Shown here: one piece after another, positions 16,278 to 26,296 of the stretch
Position numbering within the stretch: position 1 is the stretch's first letter
Layout of the letters: each line of letters starts with the position of its first letter
Source of the DNA: Thiohalophilus sp046483665
GTDB lineage: Bacteria; Pseudomonadota; Gammaproteobacteria; UBA6429; Thiohalophilaceae
Length of the DNA: 64,000 nucleotides
NCBI RefSeq assembly: GCF_046483665.1
Contig: NZ_JAWOCR010000040.1
Coordinates: forward strand, 62,001-126,000
Direction: 5' to 3'
The notes under the pieces: model-generated
The model's input: the letters and a program-made list of their open reading frames with translations, nothing else
Told to the model about the DNA's origin: nothing
The model's database searches: none
Translations under genes and position numbers: made by a program

Positions 16278-16643
16278 ATGGCGCGGATACTGATTGTCGA
16301 TGATTCCCCGACCGAGACCCACGTGCTCAAGGGAGTTCTGGAAAAAAACGGCCATCAGGTCGATGCGGTGGACAATGCCGAAGCGGGTATCTCCCGAACC
16401 AAAGAGTCCCGCCCCGATCTGGTGCTGATGGATGTGGTAATGCCGGGAATGAATGGTTTTCAGGCGACCCGCGCATTGAGCAAGGATCCTGAAACCCAGC
16501 ATATTCCGATCATCATCGTGACCACCAAGGATCAGGAAACCGATCGTGTCTGGGGGATGCGTCAGGGCGCCCGGGATTACATCACCAAGCCGGTGGACGA
16601 GACGGAACTCAATAACAAGATTAACGCCGTTCTGGGCGGTTGA
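16278..16643 (+). CDS. pilH: Type IV pilus chemosensory response regulator PilH
   Basis: A 121-residue single receiver domain, ARILIVDDSPTETHVLKGVL, with the phospho-acceptor in LVLMDVVMPGMNGF and the Lys in YITKPVDETEL. In Pseudomonas PilH opposes PilG and favours pilus retraction. AGGAGG at 16261-16266 is a strong ribosome-binding site for ATG 16278. It overlaps or abuts pilI. Confidence 0.95.
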   Translation: MARILIVDDSPTETHVLKGVLEKNGHQVDAVDNAEAGISRTKESRPDLVLMDVVMPGMNGFQATRALSKDPETQHIPIIIVTTKDQETDRVWGMRQGARDYITKPVDETELNNKINAVLGG

Positions 16644-16648
16644 GTACG

Positions 16649-17200
16649 ATGGCGGCGGTTCAGAGCCAGGAGCCGTTTGCGCTGCTGCAGGAGATCGAAA
16701 CGCGCAGCCAGCAAAAAGCGCTGGGGTTGCCGCAAAAGGCCGAGGTGCGCCGGACCTGGTCGGGGATTGGTTTTCGTATTGGTGAGCAGTATCTGGTTTC
16801 GCCCACCGATGAGGTACTCGAGATCCTCAAATATCCACCGTTGACCCGGGTGCCCAGTGCGCTTTCCTGGGTCAAGGGGATTGCCAATGTCCGTGGCAGT
16901 CTGGTCCCGGTGATGGATCTCAAAGCCTTTTTGGAAGAGGCGCCGATCAAACTGGCCCGCGAGTCGCGGGTTCTGGTGATCCAGCAGGGCGGCTTTACCA
17001 GTGGCCTGCTGGTGGAAGAAGTACTGGGAATGCGTCATTTTTTTGAAGAAGAGCGCAGTGAGCAGCTGCCAGGCTTTTCCGCCAATCTGATGACCTATCT
17101 TGGCGGTGCGTTCAAACAGGGGAATCAGGTCTGGGGCATTTTCGATATGCGCAATCTGGCGAAAAGCCCCCGGTTTATGGAAGTCGCCTCACGTGGTTAG
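16649..17200 (+). CDS. pilI: CheW-like adaptor PilI
   Basis: A 183-residue CheW-domain protein (core about 35-170) that couples the receptor PilJ to the kinase ChpA. Seen are IGFRIGEQYLVSPTDEVLEIL, WVKGIANVRGSLVPVMDLKAFL and VLVIQQGGFTSGLLVEEVLG. A TTG at 16640 overlaps the pilH stop and could serve as an alternative start three codons earlier. It lies third in the operon, as in Pseudomonas. Confidence 0.93.
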   Translation: MAAVQSQEPFALLQEIETRSQQKALGLPQKAEVRRTWSGIGFRIGEQYLVSPTDEVLEILKYPPLTRVPSALSWVKGIANVRGSLVPVMDLKAFLEEAPIKLARESRVLVIQQGGFTSGLLVEEVLGMRHFFEEERSEQLPGFSANLMTYLGGAFKQGNQVWGIFDMRNLAKSPRFMEVASRG

Positions 17201-17293
17201 AGGTGTCATGCAACAGCCTGTTGCGGCAAGGCGACGGGGCTGGACAACGAAAACAATGCCGGCAGGCACGAATGCGATGGCAGGAGTAAAGCA

Positions 17294-19321
17294 ATGAAAT
17301 TCAAAGGTCTCAGTTTAAAAGGAGAGATACCGACAGGGCGTCTGATCGCGCTATTGGGATTTGCGCTGCTGGCGTCGGTATTGCTCATGGGCGGAAGCTT
17401 CTTCCTCAACGCCCAGAAAGAAGCGGAAGACGTGGAATATGTTAACCGTACCGGTGGTCAGCGAGTTCTCTCACAGGAGATCGCCAAGTTCGCCAGTCAG
17501 GCGGCACGCGGTGAACTGGATGCCTTCCCGAAGCTTTCGCAGGTCCGTAACCAGTTCGAGGATATTGTTCGCTGGCAATCACAACGGACACCGCCTGAAG
17601 CCCGTGCCGAGTTGAATGAACTCAACAAGTCCTGGCAGCAGTATCGTAGCAACGTGGACGTCATCTTGAAAAACCGCGACGTGGTAACCACCATGCGCGA
17701 ACATATTCAGAACATTAATGAACAAATTCCCAACCTGCTGGCCCTTTCCGATGAAGTAGTCGCCACCATGACCGAACAGCAGGCCCCGGCGGATCAGGTC
17801 TATATCGCCACCCGTCAGTTGATGTTGACCCAGCGTATTCACAGTAACGTTAACCGGGTGCTGGCCGGGGGCGAGGAAGCGGTGACCGCCGCGGACCGCT
17901 TCGGCCGGGATGCCGCCCTGTTCGGTCGCGTTATCGAAGATATGTTGCGCGGTAATCGTAACATGGACATTCGTCGCATCACCGATCCCGCATCGCGCGA
18001 GAAACTGGAGCAGGTACAGGAACAGTTCCGTTCCCTGCGTAGCCAGGTTGGCGGTATTCTGGAACGTTCTCCGGAAATGTTCGACGTCTCCAACGCGGCC
18101 GAAGGGGTACTCAACCAGTCGGATGTAGTGCTGGCCAACATCGAGCAACTGGGTGATGCCTATGCCAGCGCGATCAAGCTGCGTTACGAGACCTTGCTGG
18201 TTTATGCCTTCGCGGCGTTAACCGTCGTGCTGTTGATTCTGATGGGGATTCTCTACTGGCGGGATTCCCGCAAACGACTGCTGGAGACTGAATCACAGCG
18301 TGCCGAAATCGCCCAGACCAATGCCCAGAACCAGGAAGCGATCCTGCGACTGCTGGATGAAATGGGTGACCTGGCCGACGGTGACCTTACCGTGAACGCG
18401 ACGGTTACCGAGGATATCACCGGTGCCATTGCCGACTCTATCAACTACGCCATTGACGCCTTGCGTGGCCTGGTATCAGCGATTAACGACACGACCCAGC
18501 AGGTTTCCTCGGCGGCGCAGCAGAGTCAGGCCACGGCCATGCATCTGGCCGAGGCCTCGGATCATCAGGCCCAGCAGATCACCGGCGCCAGCACCGCGAT
18601 TAACGAAATGGCTGTCTCTATCGAGGGCGTGTCCAATAACGCGACTGAACTGGCTGACGAAGCACAGCGCGCGGTACAGATTGCGGGCAAGGGTTCCGAC
18701 GCAGTGCAACGCACCATCCACGGCATGGATACCATCCGCGAGCAGATTCAGGAAACTTCCAAGCGTATCAAACGCCTGGGTGAGTCATCACAGGAAATCG
18801 GTGACATCGTGGAACTGATCAACGATATCGCCGAGCAGACTAACATTCTGGCTCTGAATGCCGCTATCCAGGCGGCTATGGCCGGTGAAGCGGGTCGCGG
18901 TTTTGCGGTGGTTGCGGACGAGGTGCAGCGACTGGCGGAACGCTCCGGTGATGCGACCCGTCAGATCGATGCACTGGTAAAAGCCATTCAGTCGGACACC
19001 AACGAAGCGGTCGCGTCGATGGAAGAAAGTACCGCCGGGGTAGTTCACGGGGCCAGGCTGGCCCAGGACGCCGGTACGGCACTGGAGGAAATCGAATCGG
19101 TATCCAGTAATCTGGCGGAACTGATTGAGCATATCTCCAATGCCGCAAAACAGCAGGCGACAGCGGCTACCAACATTTCCGATACCATGAACGTCATTCA
19201 GGAAATCACCACCCAGACCTCGGCCGGTACCAACGAGACCGCGGCGTCTATCGGGAATCTGGCCGAACTGGCGAACGAACTGCGCCATTCCGTTGCGGGC
19301 TTCCGCTTGCCGCAGCAATAA
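17294..19321 (+). CDS. pilJ: Methyl-accepting chemotaxis protein PilJ
   Basis: A 675-residue receptor. It has membrane helices at about 15-37 and 302-326, a long periplasmic PilJ-type helical sensor between them, a linker, and a cytoplasmic signalling tip with QTNILALNAAIQAAMAGEAG and FAVVADEVQRLAERS (about 513-550). PilJ senses pilus- or surface-linked cues and controls the ChpA kinase. It is the only receptor in the operon. TGAGTAAAGC-type spacing and AGGAGT at 17281-17286 support ATG 17294. Confidence 0.95.
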   Translation: MKFKGLSLKGEIPTGRLIALLGFALLASVLLMGGSFFLNAQKEAEDVEYVNRTGGQRVLSQEIAKFASQAARGELDAFPKLSQVRNQFEDIVRWQSQRTPPEARAELNELNKSWQQYRSNVDVILKNRDVVTTMREHIQNINEQIPNLLALSDEVVATMTEQQAPADQVYIATRQLMLTQRIHSNVNRVLAGGEEAVTAADRFGRDAALFGRVIEDMLRGNRNMDIRRITDPASREKLEQVQEQFRSLRSQVGGILERSPEMFDVSNAAEGVLNQSDVVLANIEQLGDAYASAIKLRYETLLVYAFAALTVVLLILMGILYWRDSRKRLLETESQRAEIAQTNAQNQEAILRLLDEMGDLADGDLTVNATVTEDITGAIADSINYAIDALRGLVSAINDTTQQVSSAAQQSQATAMHLAEASDHQAQQITGASTAINEMAVSIEGVSNNATELADEAQRAVQIAGKGSDAVQRTIHGMDTIREQIQETSKRIKRLGESSQEIGDIVELINDIAEQTNILALNAAIQAAMAGEAGRGFAVVADEVQRLAERSGDATRQIDALVKAIQSDTNEAVASMEESTAGVVHGARLAQDAGTALEEIESVSSNLAELIEHISNAAKQQATAATNISDTMNVIQEITTQTSAGTNETAASIGNLAELANELRHSVAGFRLPQQ

Positions 19322-19348
19322 GCGCGCGTCGTACTGGAGGAAGGTCGA

Positions 19349-20239
19349 TTGACGGCTGTGCAGAACAAATCGTTGCCGGACATTTTTCCATCCATGCAGA
19401 TGGATGAGGATCAGTTCGGCCGCTGGGCTGCCCTGTTGGAAGAGCGCACCGGTATACATTTGCCCGAACGACGCCGCTCTTTCCTTATTTCCAGCCTGAA
19501 TATCCGCATGCGCGAGCTGGGACTGGACGATTATGAAGCCTATTTCCAGCATCTGATGAGCGGCACTCGCGGGGCGGTGGAGTGGGAAATTCTGGTCGAC
19601 CGCCTGACTGTCCACGAAACCCGTTTCTATCGTGATGACCAGGCTCTCAGCGTGGTGCGTCGACACGCCCGAGAATGGCTGGAACAAGATGCCGTAGAAC
19701 GCGAGCGTTTTGAACTGTGGAGCGTCGGCTGCGCTACCGGTGAAGAAGCCTATTCACTGGCGATTTTGCTTGATGATCTGTTCACCCGTAAAGGCAGCCG
19801 GGCGTATCTGGGTATTACAGCTACCGATGTCAGCACGGCGTCTTTGAGTGCCGGGCGTAAGGGACTCTATCATCGTAACCGGATCAAGAATCTACCCGAG
19901 GCGTTACAGTCCCGTTATTTCGAAAGTGTCGATGAACAACACGTACAGGTGATGCCCGCGCTTCAGCAGCGGGTCTGTTTCATGCGCCAGAATCTGCTGG
20001 AGCTGAAGCAGGCACAAATGGGACAGATGAATATTATTTTTTGTCAGAATGTGTTGATTTATTTTCCACGCGAGCGGCGGTTACAGATACTCGATTATCT
20101 GGTGGAGCATCTCAAACCGGGTGGTCTGCTGGTACTGGGCGCCGGCGAGATCATTGACTGGCATAATCCGTCCGTACGCAGTGAAAGCTTTCAGGGTGTC
20201 CTCGCCTACCGGCGGGTCGCTCAGGAGATTCGGGCATGA
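19349..20239 (+). CDS. pilK: CheR-type protein glutamate methyltransferase PilK
   Basis: A 296-residue SAM-dependent methyltransferase expected to methylate PilJ. The N-terminal helical domain (about 15-75) has HLPERRRSFLISSLNIRM, and the SAM motif is WSVGCATGEEAYSLAILL (about 128-145). INIIFCQNVLIYF and LKPGGLLVLGAGE are the later CheR motifs. The TTG at 19349 is the likely start because GGAGGAAGG lies just upstream at a proper distance. Its stop overlaps chpA by 4 bp. Confidence 0.93.
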   Translation: MTAVQNKSLPDIFPSMQMDEDQFGRWAALLEERTGIHLPERRRSFLISSLNIRMRELGLDDYEAYFQHLMSGTRGAVEWEILVDRLTVHETRFYRDDQALSVVRRHAREWLEQDAVERERFELWSVGCATGEEAYSLAILLDDLFTRKGSRAYLGITATDVSTASLSAGRKGLYHRNRIKNLPEALQSRYFESVDEQHVQVMPALQQRVCFMRQNLLELKQAQMGQMNIIFCQNVLIYFPRERRLQILDYLVEHLKPGGLLVLGAGEIIDWHNPSVRSESFQGVLAYRRVAQEIRA

Positions 20240-23200
20240 GTGTGGATAACGGACTCGATCTCAATACTTTAAGCTGGGTCAAGTCGGAGCTGGACGATAC
20301 TCTGGGGCAGGCACGTTCTTCGCTCGAGGTGTTTGTTGAGGACGAGGCCGATGAAACCCAGTTGCAGTTTGTCAAAAACTATTTGCATCAGGTCTACGGA
20401 ACCCTGCAGATGGTCGAATTATACGGTGCCGCACTGGCCGCCGAGGAAATGGAGAAACTGACCGACAGTTTGCTGGAAGGCAAAATCGGTAATCGCAATG
20501 ATGCTTTTGAAGTGTTGATGCGGGGGATACTGCAACTGCCTGATTATCTCGATCATCTGCTGGCCGGTCATCATGACATGCCAATGGTCTTGCTGCCGCT
20601 GCTCAATGACCTGCGCGCCGCGCGCGGTGAAGCCTTGCTTTCCGAAAATGCCCTGTTCAATCCTGATCTGGCGGTCAAGGCGCCGTCCAATGAGACGATC
20701 ACCGGCGAAAACATCAGCGATCTGACCCGCAAGCTGCGGCATAACTATCATCTGGGGTTACTGGGCTGGTTCCGGGATCGGGACAGCGATGCCTCTCTGG
20801 CGCGTATTGCCGAGGTGATCGACACCCTGCGCGAATCGGCCACCGAAGAAGAGATCAATCGCCTGCTCTGGGTATCCGGTGGACTGGTGGAAAGCCTGCG
20901 CCAGGGTGGTCTGGACAGTAATGTCTCCATCAAGTTGTTGCTCGGGCAACTGGATCGCCAGTTCAAGAAAATTATCGATAACGGCGTGACCGCGCTCAGT
21001 CATGAGCCGCCTTCCGAATTGTTGAAAAATCTGCTGTATTACGTGGCCAGCTCCCACTCAGAAGGGGACCTGACCCGGCAGATCAAGCAGGCTTTCAACC
21101 TGGAAGACGTGCTGCCGGATACCAGCACTCTGGAACAAGCCCGTGCCGATCTGACCGGTCCCAATGCCCAGTTGATGCACACCGTATCCGCGGTGCTGCT
21201 GGAGGACCTGACCCGGGTCAAGGATAACCTGGACCTGTTTGTGCGTGCCGAAGAGCGCCACATCGATGAACTCAAACCACTCTGCGCCACACTTAAACAG
21301 ATGGGCGATACCCTGGGTATGCTGGGGCTGGGTGTACAGCGTAATGTGCTCAATGAGCAGCTCGAAATCCTCGAAGCCATGGTCGCCGGTGAACGGGAAG
21401 TCGATGACAACACGCTGATGGACATGGCCGGGGCGATGTTGTCGATTGAGAATTCACTGGGTGAAATGGCAACAGCCCGGGCCGCCAACGAAGAATACGA
21501 TGAGTCGACCGACAAGGCCCAGAGTGCCGAGCGCCTGCAGGGCGCCGAACGGCAGAAACTGCTGCAAACCGTTATCGAGCAGGCCAAGATCGAACTGTCC
21601 AGGGTCAAGGAGTCACTCAGCGATTTCAGCCGCAAGCCGGGTAATCGTGAGGTACTCGACAATGTGCCGAAGATACTCGAACAGATTCGTGGCAGTATCC
21701 TGATACTCGATCTGGAGCGGGCCGCCGGCCAGCTGCAACGCATCAATGATTATATTCATCGGTTGCACAGCGGCGAGACGGGCGCCGATGAAGACAGCAT
21801 GGAACATCTGGCCGATGCGATCAGCAGTATCGAATACTATCTGGAATCGCTGGCCGGCAAGTGGGGCAATCCCGATGCCATCCTCGAGGTGGCCGAACAG
21901 AGCCTGGCAAAACTCGAACAGGGAGATGGCGCGCCGGCGGCACCCGCCAGCCCCGCGCCGGCTGCCGATAACACCCAGCCGGACCTGGCGATTCCCGAGG
22001 ATCTCGAATCCGGTCCGGTGGACGAAGATACGCTGGTGGATCTGCCGGGCCCCGGGGAGGATGATTCTCTGCAACTCGATCTGGATGAGGCTGAGACAAC
22101 CGGCGAGGAAGACGACTCGCTGACCCTGCAGATTGAACAACCCGATCTGGAGGAGCCGGAGCGCGAAGAACAGATCCTGGCCAACAGCGTTGATGACACA
22201 CTCAACGATCTGCCGCAGGAAGAGATATCCCTCAGCGCCCCGTTACCCGAAGCCAGCGCTGATGATGAGCAGAGTATCGTCCTGGAGACGCTCGATGATC
22301 TCAATGTCAACTTCGATAATCTGGATGATATTGGCCTGAGCGGAGACGAAAGCGGCCAGGCTGATGCCCTGAGTTTTGATGCGTCGGACTCGGCAGAATT
22401 CGATCTGGGTGGATTTGCCCCGGGCTTCGAGGAGCCGGGCGAAGCAGCCGGGGATGAGACGGAGTCCAGGGACACTCTGGCCGAACCGGAACCGGAATCA
22501 AAACCCCACGCCTCCCCGCCCTCCGAATCCGAGGTCTCATCAGCGAGTCAGAGTGCGCCGGTTATCGATGAGGTCGATGACGAGATCATCGAAATCTTCA
22601 TGGAGGAAGCTGAAGAAGAACATGCCAATATCCAGCGGTTATTACCGCAATGGATCAACAATCAACAGGATGAAAAGTCGCTCAATGATCTGCGTCGCTC
22701 TTTCCACACCCTCAAGGGCAGCGGGCGACTGGTTGGCGCCAGCGATGTGGGTGAATTTGCCTGGGCGTTTGAAAACCTGCTTAATCGGCTGATCGACAAG
22801 TCTATTACCCCGGGCCCGCAAATCTTTCAGGTCCTTGAGCGGGCCGAGCAATCTCTGCCCGAAATGTTTGTTCTGTTTGCCAAAAAAGAGCGTCCCCCGC
22901 AAACCGTTCTGGCGTTGATGGAATATGCCGATGCTCTCAGCCAGGGGAAGCCGGTCGTGCTGGAGGAGGCCGCTGAGCCAGAGACACCCGCGTCCGATCA
23001 GGCGCCGGAGCCGGAATATGAAACGGAGTCAGAATTAGACGCTGAAGCACCACAGACTGAGGCGACGAAAGCCGAAACCGAAACCGAAACCGTCGAAACT
23101 GAAGTGAACGAAGCTCAAATCACCCCACAAGAACCATTGGTGGTGGAGCAAAGTGAAGATGAAGAGGGGGAACCGGAGATCGATCCGGTCCTGCTGGATA

Positions 23201-26187
23201 TCTACCGCAAGGAAGTCGCTACTCATCTGGCGACCCTGGAAAGCTATATCCAGGGCTGGCATGCCAACCAGGATCGCAGCGCCAGCAATGATCTGCTACG
23301 GGCCCTGCATACCCTGACCGGTAGTTCCCGCACCACCGGCATTACCACGGTTTCTGAACTGTGCAGTCTGTTTGAAAAATACATCAAGGAATTGCAGCAA
23401 TATCATCAGCCGGTGGATGCCACCGCCATCGGGGTACTGGAAGAGCTGCACACTTTTGTCTCCCGCGTGCTGGCGCTGATCGAACAGCCCGGGGCAGAAC
23501 TGCCGGACAGCCTCGAATTAATGCAGTCCATCCAGTCGCTGCTGGACAACTTCGTGCCACCGGATTCCAGCGCCTCTTTGCAGGAGTTACCACAACCGGC
23601 ACCCGAGCCCGAACCCGCTGCGGCTGCTCCGCAGGGTCCGTCGCCGGATTATGACGAGGAACTGCTGGAGATTTTCATTGAAGAAGGTGAGGAGATCCTG
23701 GAGGCGAGCGATAATACCCTGTTGCAATGGCGCGATGATCCGGATAACCAGGAATTGATCGAGGCCCTGCAACGTCAGCTGCACACGCTCAAAGGCGGTG
23801 CGCGCATGGCCGGAGTGAGCGAGATCGGGGATCTGGGACATAGCATCGAATCCATGCTGACCGCGGTGGTTGACGGTCATATGCCGGTTTCACAACCGAT
23901 GTTCGGGCTCATGCAACGGGCCCAGGATAGCCTGGTCGGCATGCTGGAGAAGGTCAAGGAAAATGAGCGGCCGGTGCCGGCCGATGCTCTCATTCTGGAA
24001 ACTGACAGTCTGTTGAGTCGATCTGCCACCACCGGGCCAGTCGACGAGCCTCCTCCCCTGGCCGGCCAGGAAGATATCGCTGCGGCACCGGCCATGCACG
24101 ACACGGAACAGGCTGTATCGGAGGAACAGGAACCGGTTAACCTGGAAGAAGAACCAGCTGTACCGGAGGAACAGGAACCGGTTAACCTGGAAGAAGAACC
24201 GGCTGTAGAGGGAGACGATGAGCAGATCAGCGAGCCCCTTGAAGCCCCGCCCTCTGCGGCTGCCAGCAAGTCACCGGCGCCGTTACAACAAGCCGCCGGC
24301 CAGGAGCTGCAGGAAGAGGATGACGAGAGCTCCCGGGACCGACGCAAGGCATCGCGGGTGCAACACGAACAGGTGCGGGTCCGTGCCGACCTGCTCGATA
24401 ATCTGGTTAACTTCGCCGGCGAGGTCAGTATCTATCGCTCGCGCATGGAGCAGCAGACCAATGCGTTTCGCTTCAATCTGCAGGAGTTAGACGATACGGT
24501 TTCGCGCTTGCGCGAACAGCTGCGTCAATTCGAAATCGAGGCGGAGACCCAGATTCAGTTCAAAAAAGAAGAACGGCTGGAAAAAGGCTACGAAGATTTT
24601 GATCCCCTGGAATTCGATCGCTTTACCCAGATGCAGCATCTGTCGCGGGGGATGATGGAGAGTCTCAACGATCTGGACAGTATCAAGGGTATTCTGGGCA
24701 ACGTGACCCGCGAATCGGAAACCCTGTTGCTGCAGCAGTCACGGGTTAATACCGAACTGCAGGAAGGGTTGATGCGTACCCGCATGGTGCCATTCTCCGG
24801 TCAGGCACCGCGCTTGCGCCGTATTGTCCGCCAGACCGCCGACGAAATGGGACGGCAGGTGGAATTGCAGATGCACGGTATGGAATCGGAACTGGACCGC
24901 CAGGTACTGGATCGGATCATTCCGCCGATCGAACATATGCTGCGTAATGCCGTCGCCCATGGCATTGAAACACCAGAACAGCGCCAGGCGGCGGGTAAAC
25001 CCGCTGCCGGGACTATCAATATGGCCCTGTCACGCGAAGGTTCCGACATCATTATTCGCGTCAACGATGACGGCAAGGGAATCGATCTGCAGGCGACTCA
25101 CAAAAAGGCCATTGAACGGGGCTTGCTGCAGCCTGAAGACAAGGCGACCAAGGAAACCCTGCTCAACATGATCATGCAGTCGGGTTTCAGTACCGCCGAG
25201 CAAGTCACCCAGATTGCCGGGCGGGGCGTCGGTATGGACGTGGTCAACAGCGAGATCAAACAGCTGGGTGGTCTGTTGGAAATCGATACCCAGGAAGGCC
25301 AGGGAACCAACTTTACCATCAGTCTGCCCCTGACTCTGGCCATCTCACGTGCCCTGATGGTGTATGTCGGCGAAGAATTGTATGCCGTCCCGCTGCTTAA
25401 TGTGCAGGGCGTGGAACGTATTCGTGGGTCGGAATTGCGTAAATTGATGCAGAGCGAGCACCCGGTCTACCACTGGGTGAATGAAGATTATGAACTGATG
25501 CATCTGGGCAACCTGCTGGGCGGACAGATGCCGCCATTACCCGATGACGAGGAACGCGTTCCGTTGCTGTTGTTACGCAGTGGTGACTATCGCGCGGCTA
25601 TCCGGGTAGAAGGTCTGACCGGGAGCCGCGAAATCGTGGTTAAACCCGTCGGCCCGCAACTGAGTACGCTGCGCGGCATTTCCGGTGCCACGATTATGGG
25701 AGACGGGGGTGTGGTCCTGATCCTGGACCTCGCCGTGCTGGTTCGTCTGGCGGCTATCCAGAGCGAAGACGATGTGATCGAACTCACACCTGAAGCCCAG
25801 CCGGTAGTCCAGGCCAAGCCGGTGGTCATGGTGGTGGACGACTCGATTACCGTCCGCAAAGTGACAACCCGTCTGCTCGAACGTCACGGTTTCGAAGTCG
25901 TGCAGGCCAAGGATGGTGTGGATGCACTTGGTCAGCTGCAGGAAATCGTGCCCGATGTCATGTTGCTGGATGTGGAAATGCCGCGAATGGACGGTTACGA
26001 ACTGGCGACGAATATGCGGGGTGACGAGCGGACACTGGATGTACCGATTATCATGATTACCTCCCGTACCGGCCAGAAACACCGACAACGTGCTCTGGAT
26101 GTTGGTGTCAACATTTATATGGGTAAACCGTATAATGATGCCACCTTGCTGGAAAATATCGACTCTCTGATTGGCAGCGAGGCGTAA
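20236..26187 (+). CDS. chpA: Giant CheA-type hybrid histidine kinase ChpA (PilL)
   Basis: A 1983-residue cytoplasmic kinase. Histidine phosphotransfer-like domains are visible near His51 (YLHQVYGT, degenerate), His824 (HTLKGSGRL), His1025 (HTLTGSSRT) and His1183 (HTLKGGARM), separated by very acidic, proline-rich linkers. Then come a dimerisation region (about 1375-1520), the HATPase core (HMLRNAVAHG at about 1567, and DDGKGID, GRGVGMDVV), a CheW-like domain (about 1700-1840) and a C-terminal receiver (phospho-acceptor Asp1912 in LLDVEMPRMDGY). It phosphorylates PilG and PilH. Pseudomonas ChpA is longer, with more phosphotransfer domains. The acidic linkers include a 45-bp tandem duplication at 24121-24210. 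Confidence 0.96.
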   Translation: MSVDNGLDLNTLSWVKSELDDTLGQARSSLEVFVEDEADETQLQFVKNYLHQVYGTLQMVELYGAALAAEEMEKLTDSLLEGKIGNRNDAFEVLMRGILQLPDYLDHLLAGHHDMPMVLLPLLNDLRAARGEALLSENALFNPDLAVKAPSNETITGENISDLTRKLRHNYHLGLLGWFRDRDSDASLARIAEVIDTLRESATEEEINRLLWVSGGLVESLRQGGLDSNVSIKLLLGQLDRQFKKIIDNGVTALSHEPPSELLKNLLYYVASSHSEGDLTRQIKQAFNLEDVLPDTSTLEQARADLTGPNAQLMHTVSAVLLEDLTRVKDNLDLFVRAEERHIDELKPLCATLKQMGDTLGMLGLGVQRNVLNEQLEILEAMVAGEREVDDNTLMDMAGAMLSIENSLGEMATARAANEEYDESTDKAQSAERLQGAERQKLLQTVIEQAKIELSRVKESLSDFSRKPGNREVLDNVPKILEQIRGSILILDLERAAGQLQRINDYIHRLHSGETGADEDSMEHLADAISSIEYYLESLAGKWGNPDAILEVAEQSLAKLEQGDGAPAAPASPAPAADNTQPDLAIPEDLESGPVDEDTLVDLPGPGEDDSLQLDLDEAETTGEEDDSLTLQIEQPDLEEPEREEQILANSVDDTLNDLPQEEISLSAPLPEASADDEQSIVLETLDDLNVNFDNLDDIGLSGDESGQADALSFDASDSAEFDLGGFAPGFEEPGEAAGDETESRDTLAEPEPESKPHASPPSESEVSSASQSAPVIDEVDDEIIEIFMEEAEEEHANIQRLLPQWINNQQDEKSLNDLRRSFHTLKGSGRLVGASDVGEFAWAFENLLNRLIDKSITPGPQIFQVLERAEQSLPEMFVLFAKKERPPQTVLALMEYADALSQGKPVVLEEAAEPETPASDQAPEPEYETESELDAEAPQTEATKAETETETVETEVNEAQITPQEPLVVEQSEDEEGEPEIDPVLLDIYRKEVATHLATLESYIQGWHANQDRSASNDLLRALHTLTGSSRTTGITTVSELCSLFEKYIKELQQYHQPVDATAIGVLEELHTFVSRVLALIEQPGAELPDSLELMQSIQSLLDNFVPPDSSASLQELPQPAPEPEPAAAAPQGPSPDYDEELLEIFIEEGEEILEASDNTLLQWRDDPDNQELIEALQRQLHTLKGGARMAGVSEIGDLGHSIESMLTAVVDGHMPVSQPMFGLMQRAQDSLVGMLEKVKENERPVPADALILETDSLLSRSATTGPVDEPPPLAGQEDIAAAPAMHDTEQAVSEEQEPVNLEEEPAVPEEQEPVNLEEEPAVEGDDEQISEPLEAPPSAAASKSPAPLQQAAGQELQEEDDESSRDRRKASRVQHEQVRVRADLLDNLVNFAGEVSIYRSRMEQQTNAFRFNLQELDDTVSRLREQLRQFEIEAETQIQFKKEERLEKGYEDFDPLEFDRFTQMQHLSRGMMESLNDLDSIKGILGNVTRESETLLLQQSRVNTELQEGLMRTRMVPFSGQAPRLRRIVRQTADEMGRQVELQMHGMESELDRQVLDRIIPPIEHMLRNAVAHGIETPEQRQAAGKPAAGTINMALSREGSDIIIRVNDDGKGIDLQATHKKAIERGLLQPEDKATKETLLNMIMQSGFSTAEQVTQIAGRGVGMDVVNSEIKQLGGLLEIDTQEGQGTNFTISLPLTLAISRALMVYVGEELYAVPLLNVQGVERIRGSELRKLMQSEHPVYHWVNEDYELMHLGNLLGGQMPPLPDDEERVPLLLLRSGDYRAAIRVEGLTGSREIVVKPVGPQLSTLRGISGATIMGDGGVVLILDLAVLVRLAAIQSEDDVIELTPEAQPVVQAKPVVMVVDDSITVRKVTTRLLERHGFEVVQAKDGVDALGQLQEIVPDVMLLDVEMPRMDGYELATNMRGDERTLDVPIIMITSRTGQKHRQRALDVGVNIYMGKPYNDATLLENIDSLIGSEA
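24121..24210 (+). repeat. In-frame 45-bp tandem duplication inside chpA
   Basis: Two adjacent 45-bp units (24121-24165 and 24166-24210) are almost identical and encode EEQEPVNLEEEPAVP then EEQEPVNLEEEPAVE. They lie in the acidic linker between the last phosphotransfer domain and the kinase core. Near-identity at DNA level points to a recent slippage or duplication event, so copy number may vary between strains. Confidence 0.9.
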
Positions 26188-26296
26188 TTCACCCCGGTAT
26201 TTTGCCAGCCATGCACGGCAGTGATGCTTGCAGCGGCAGTAGGATGTATAACAAGCTGATAGCGGCACCGGCCGCTCCTGTGGATAACCAATTTTC

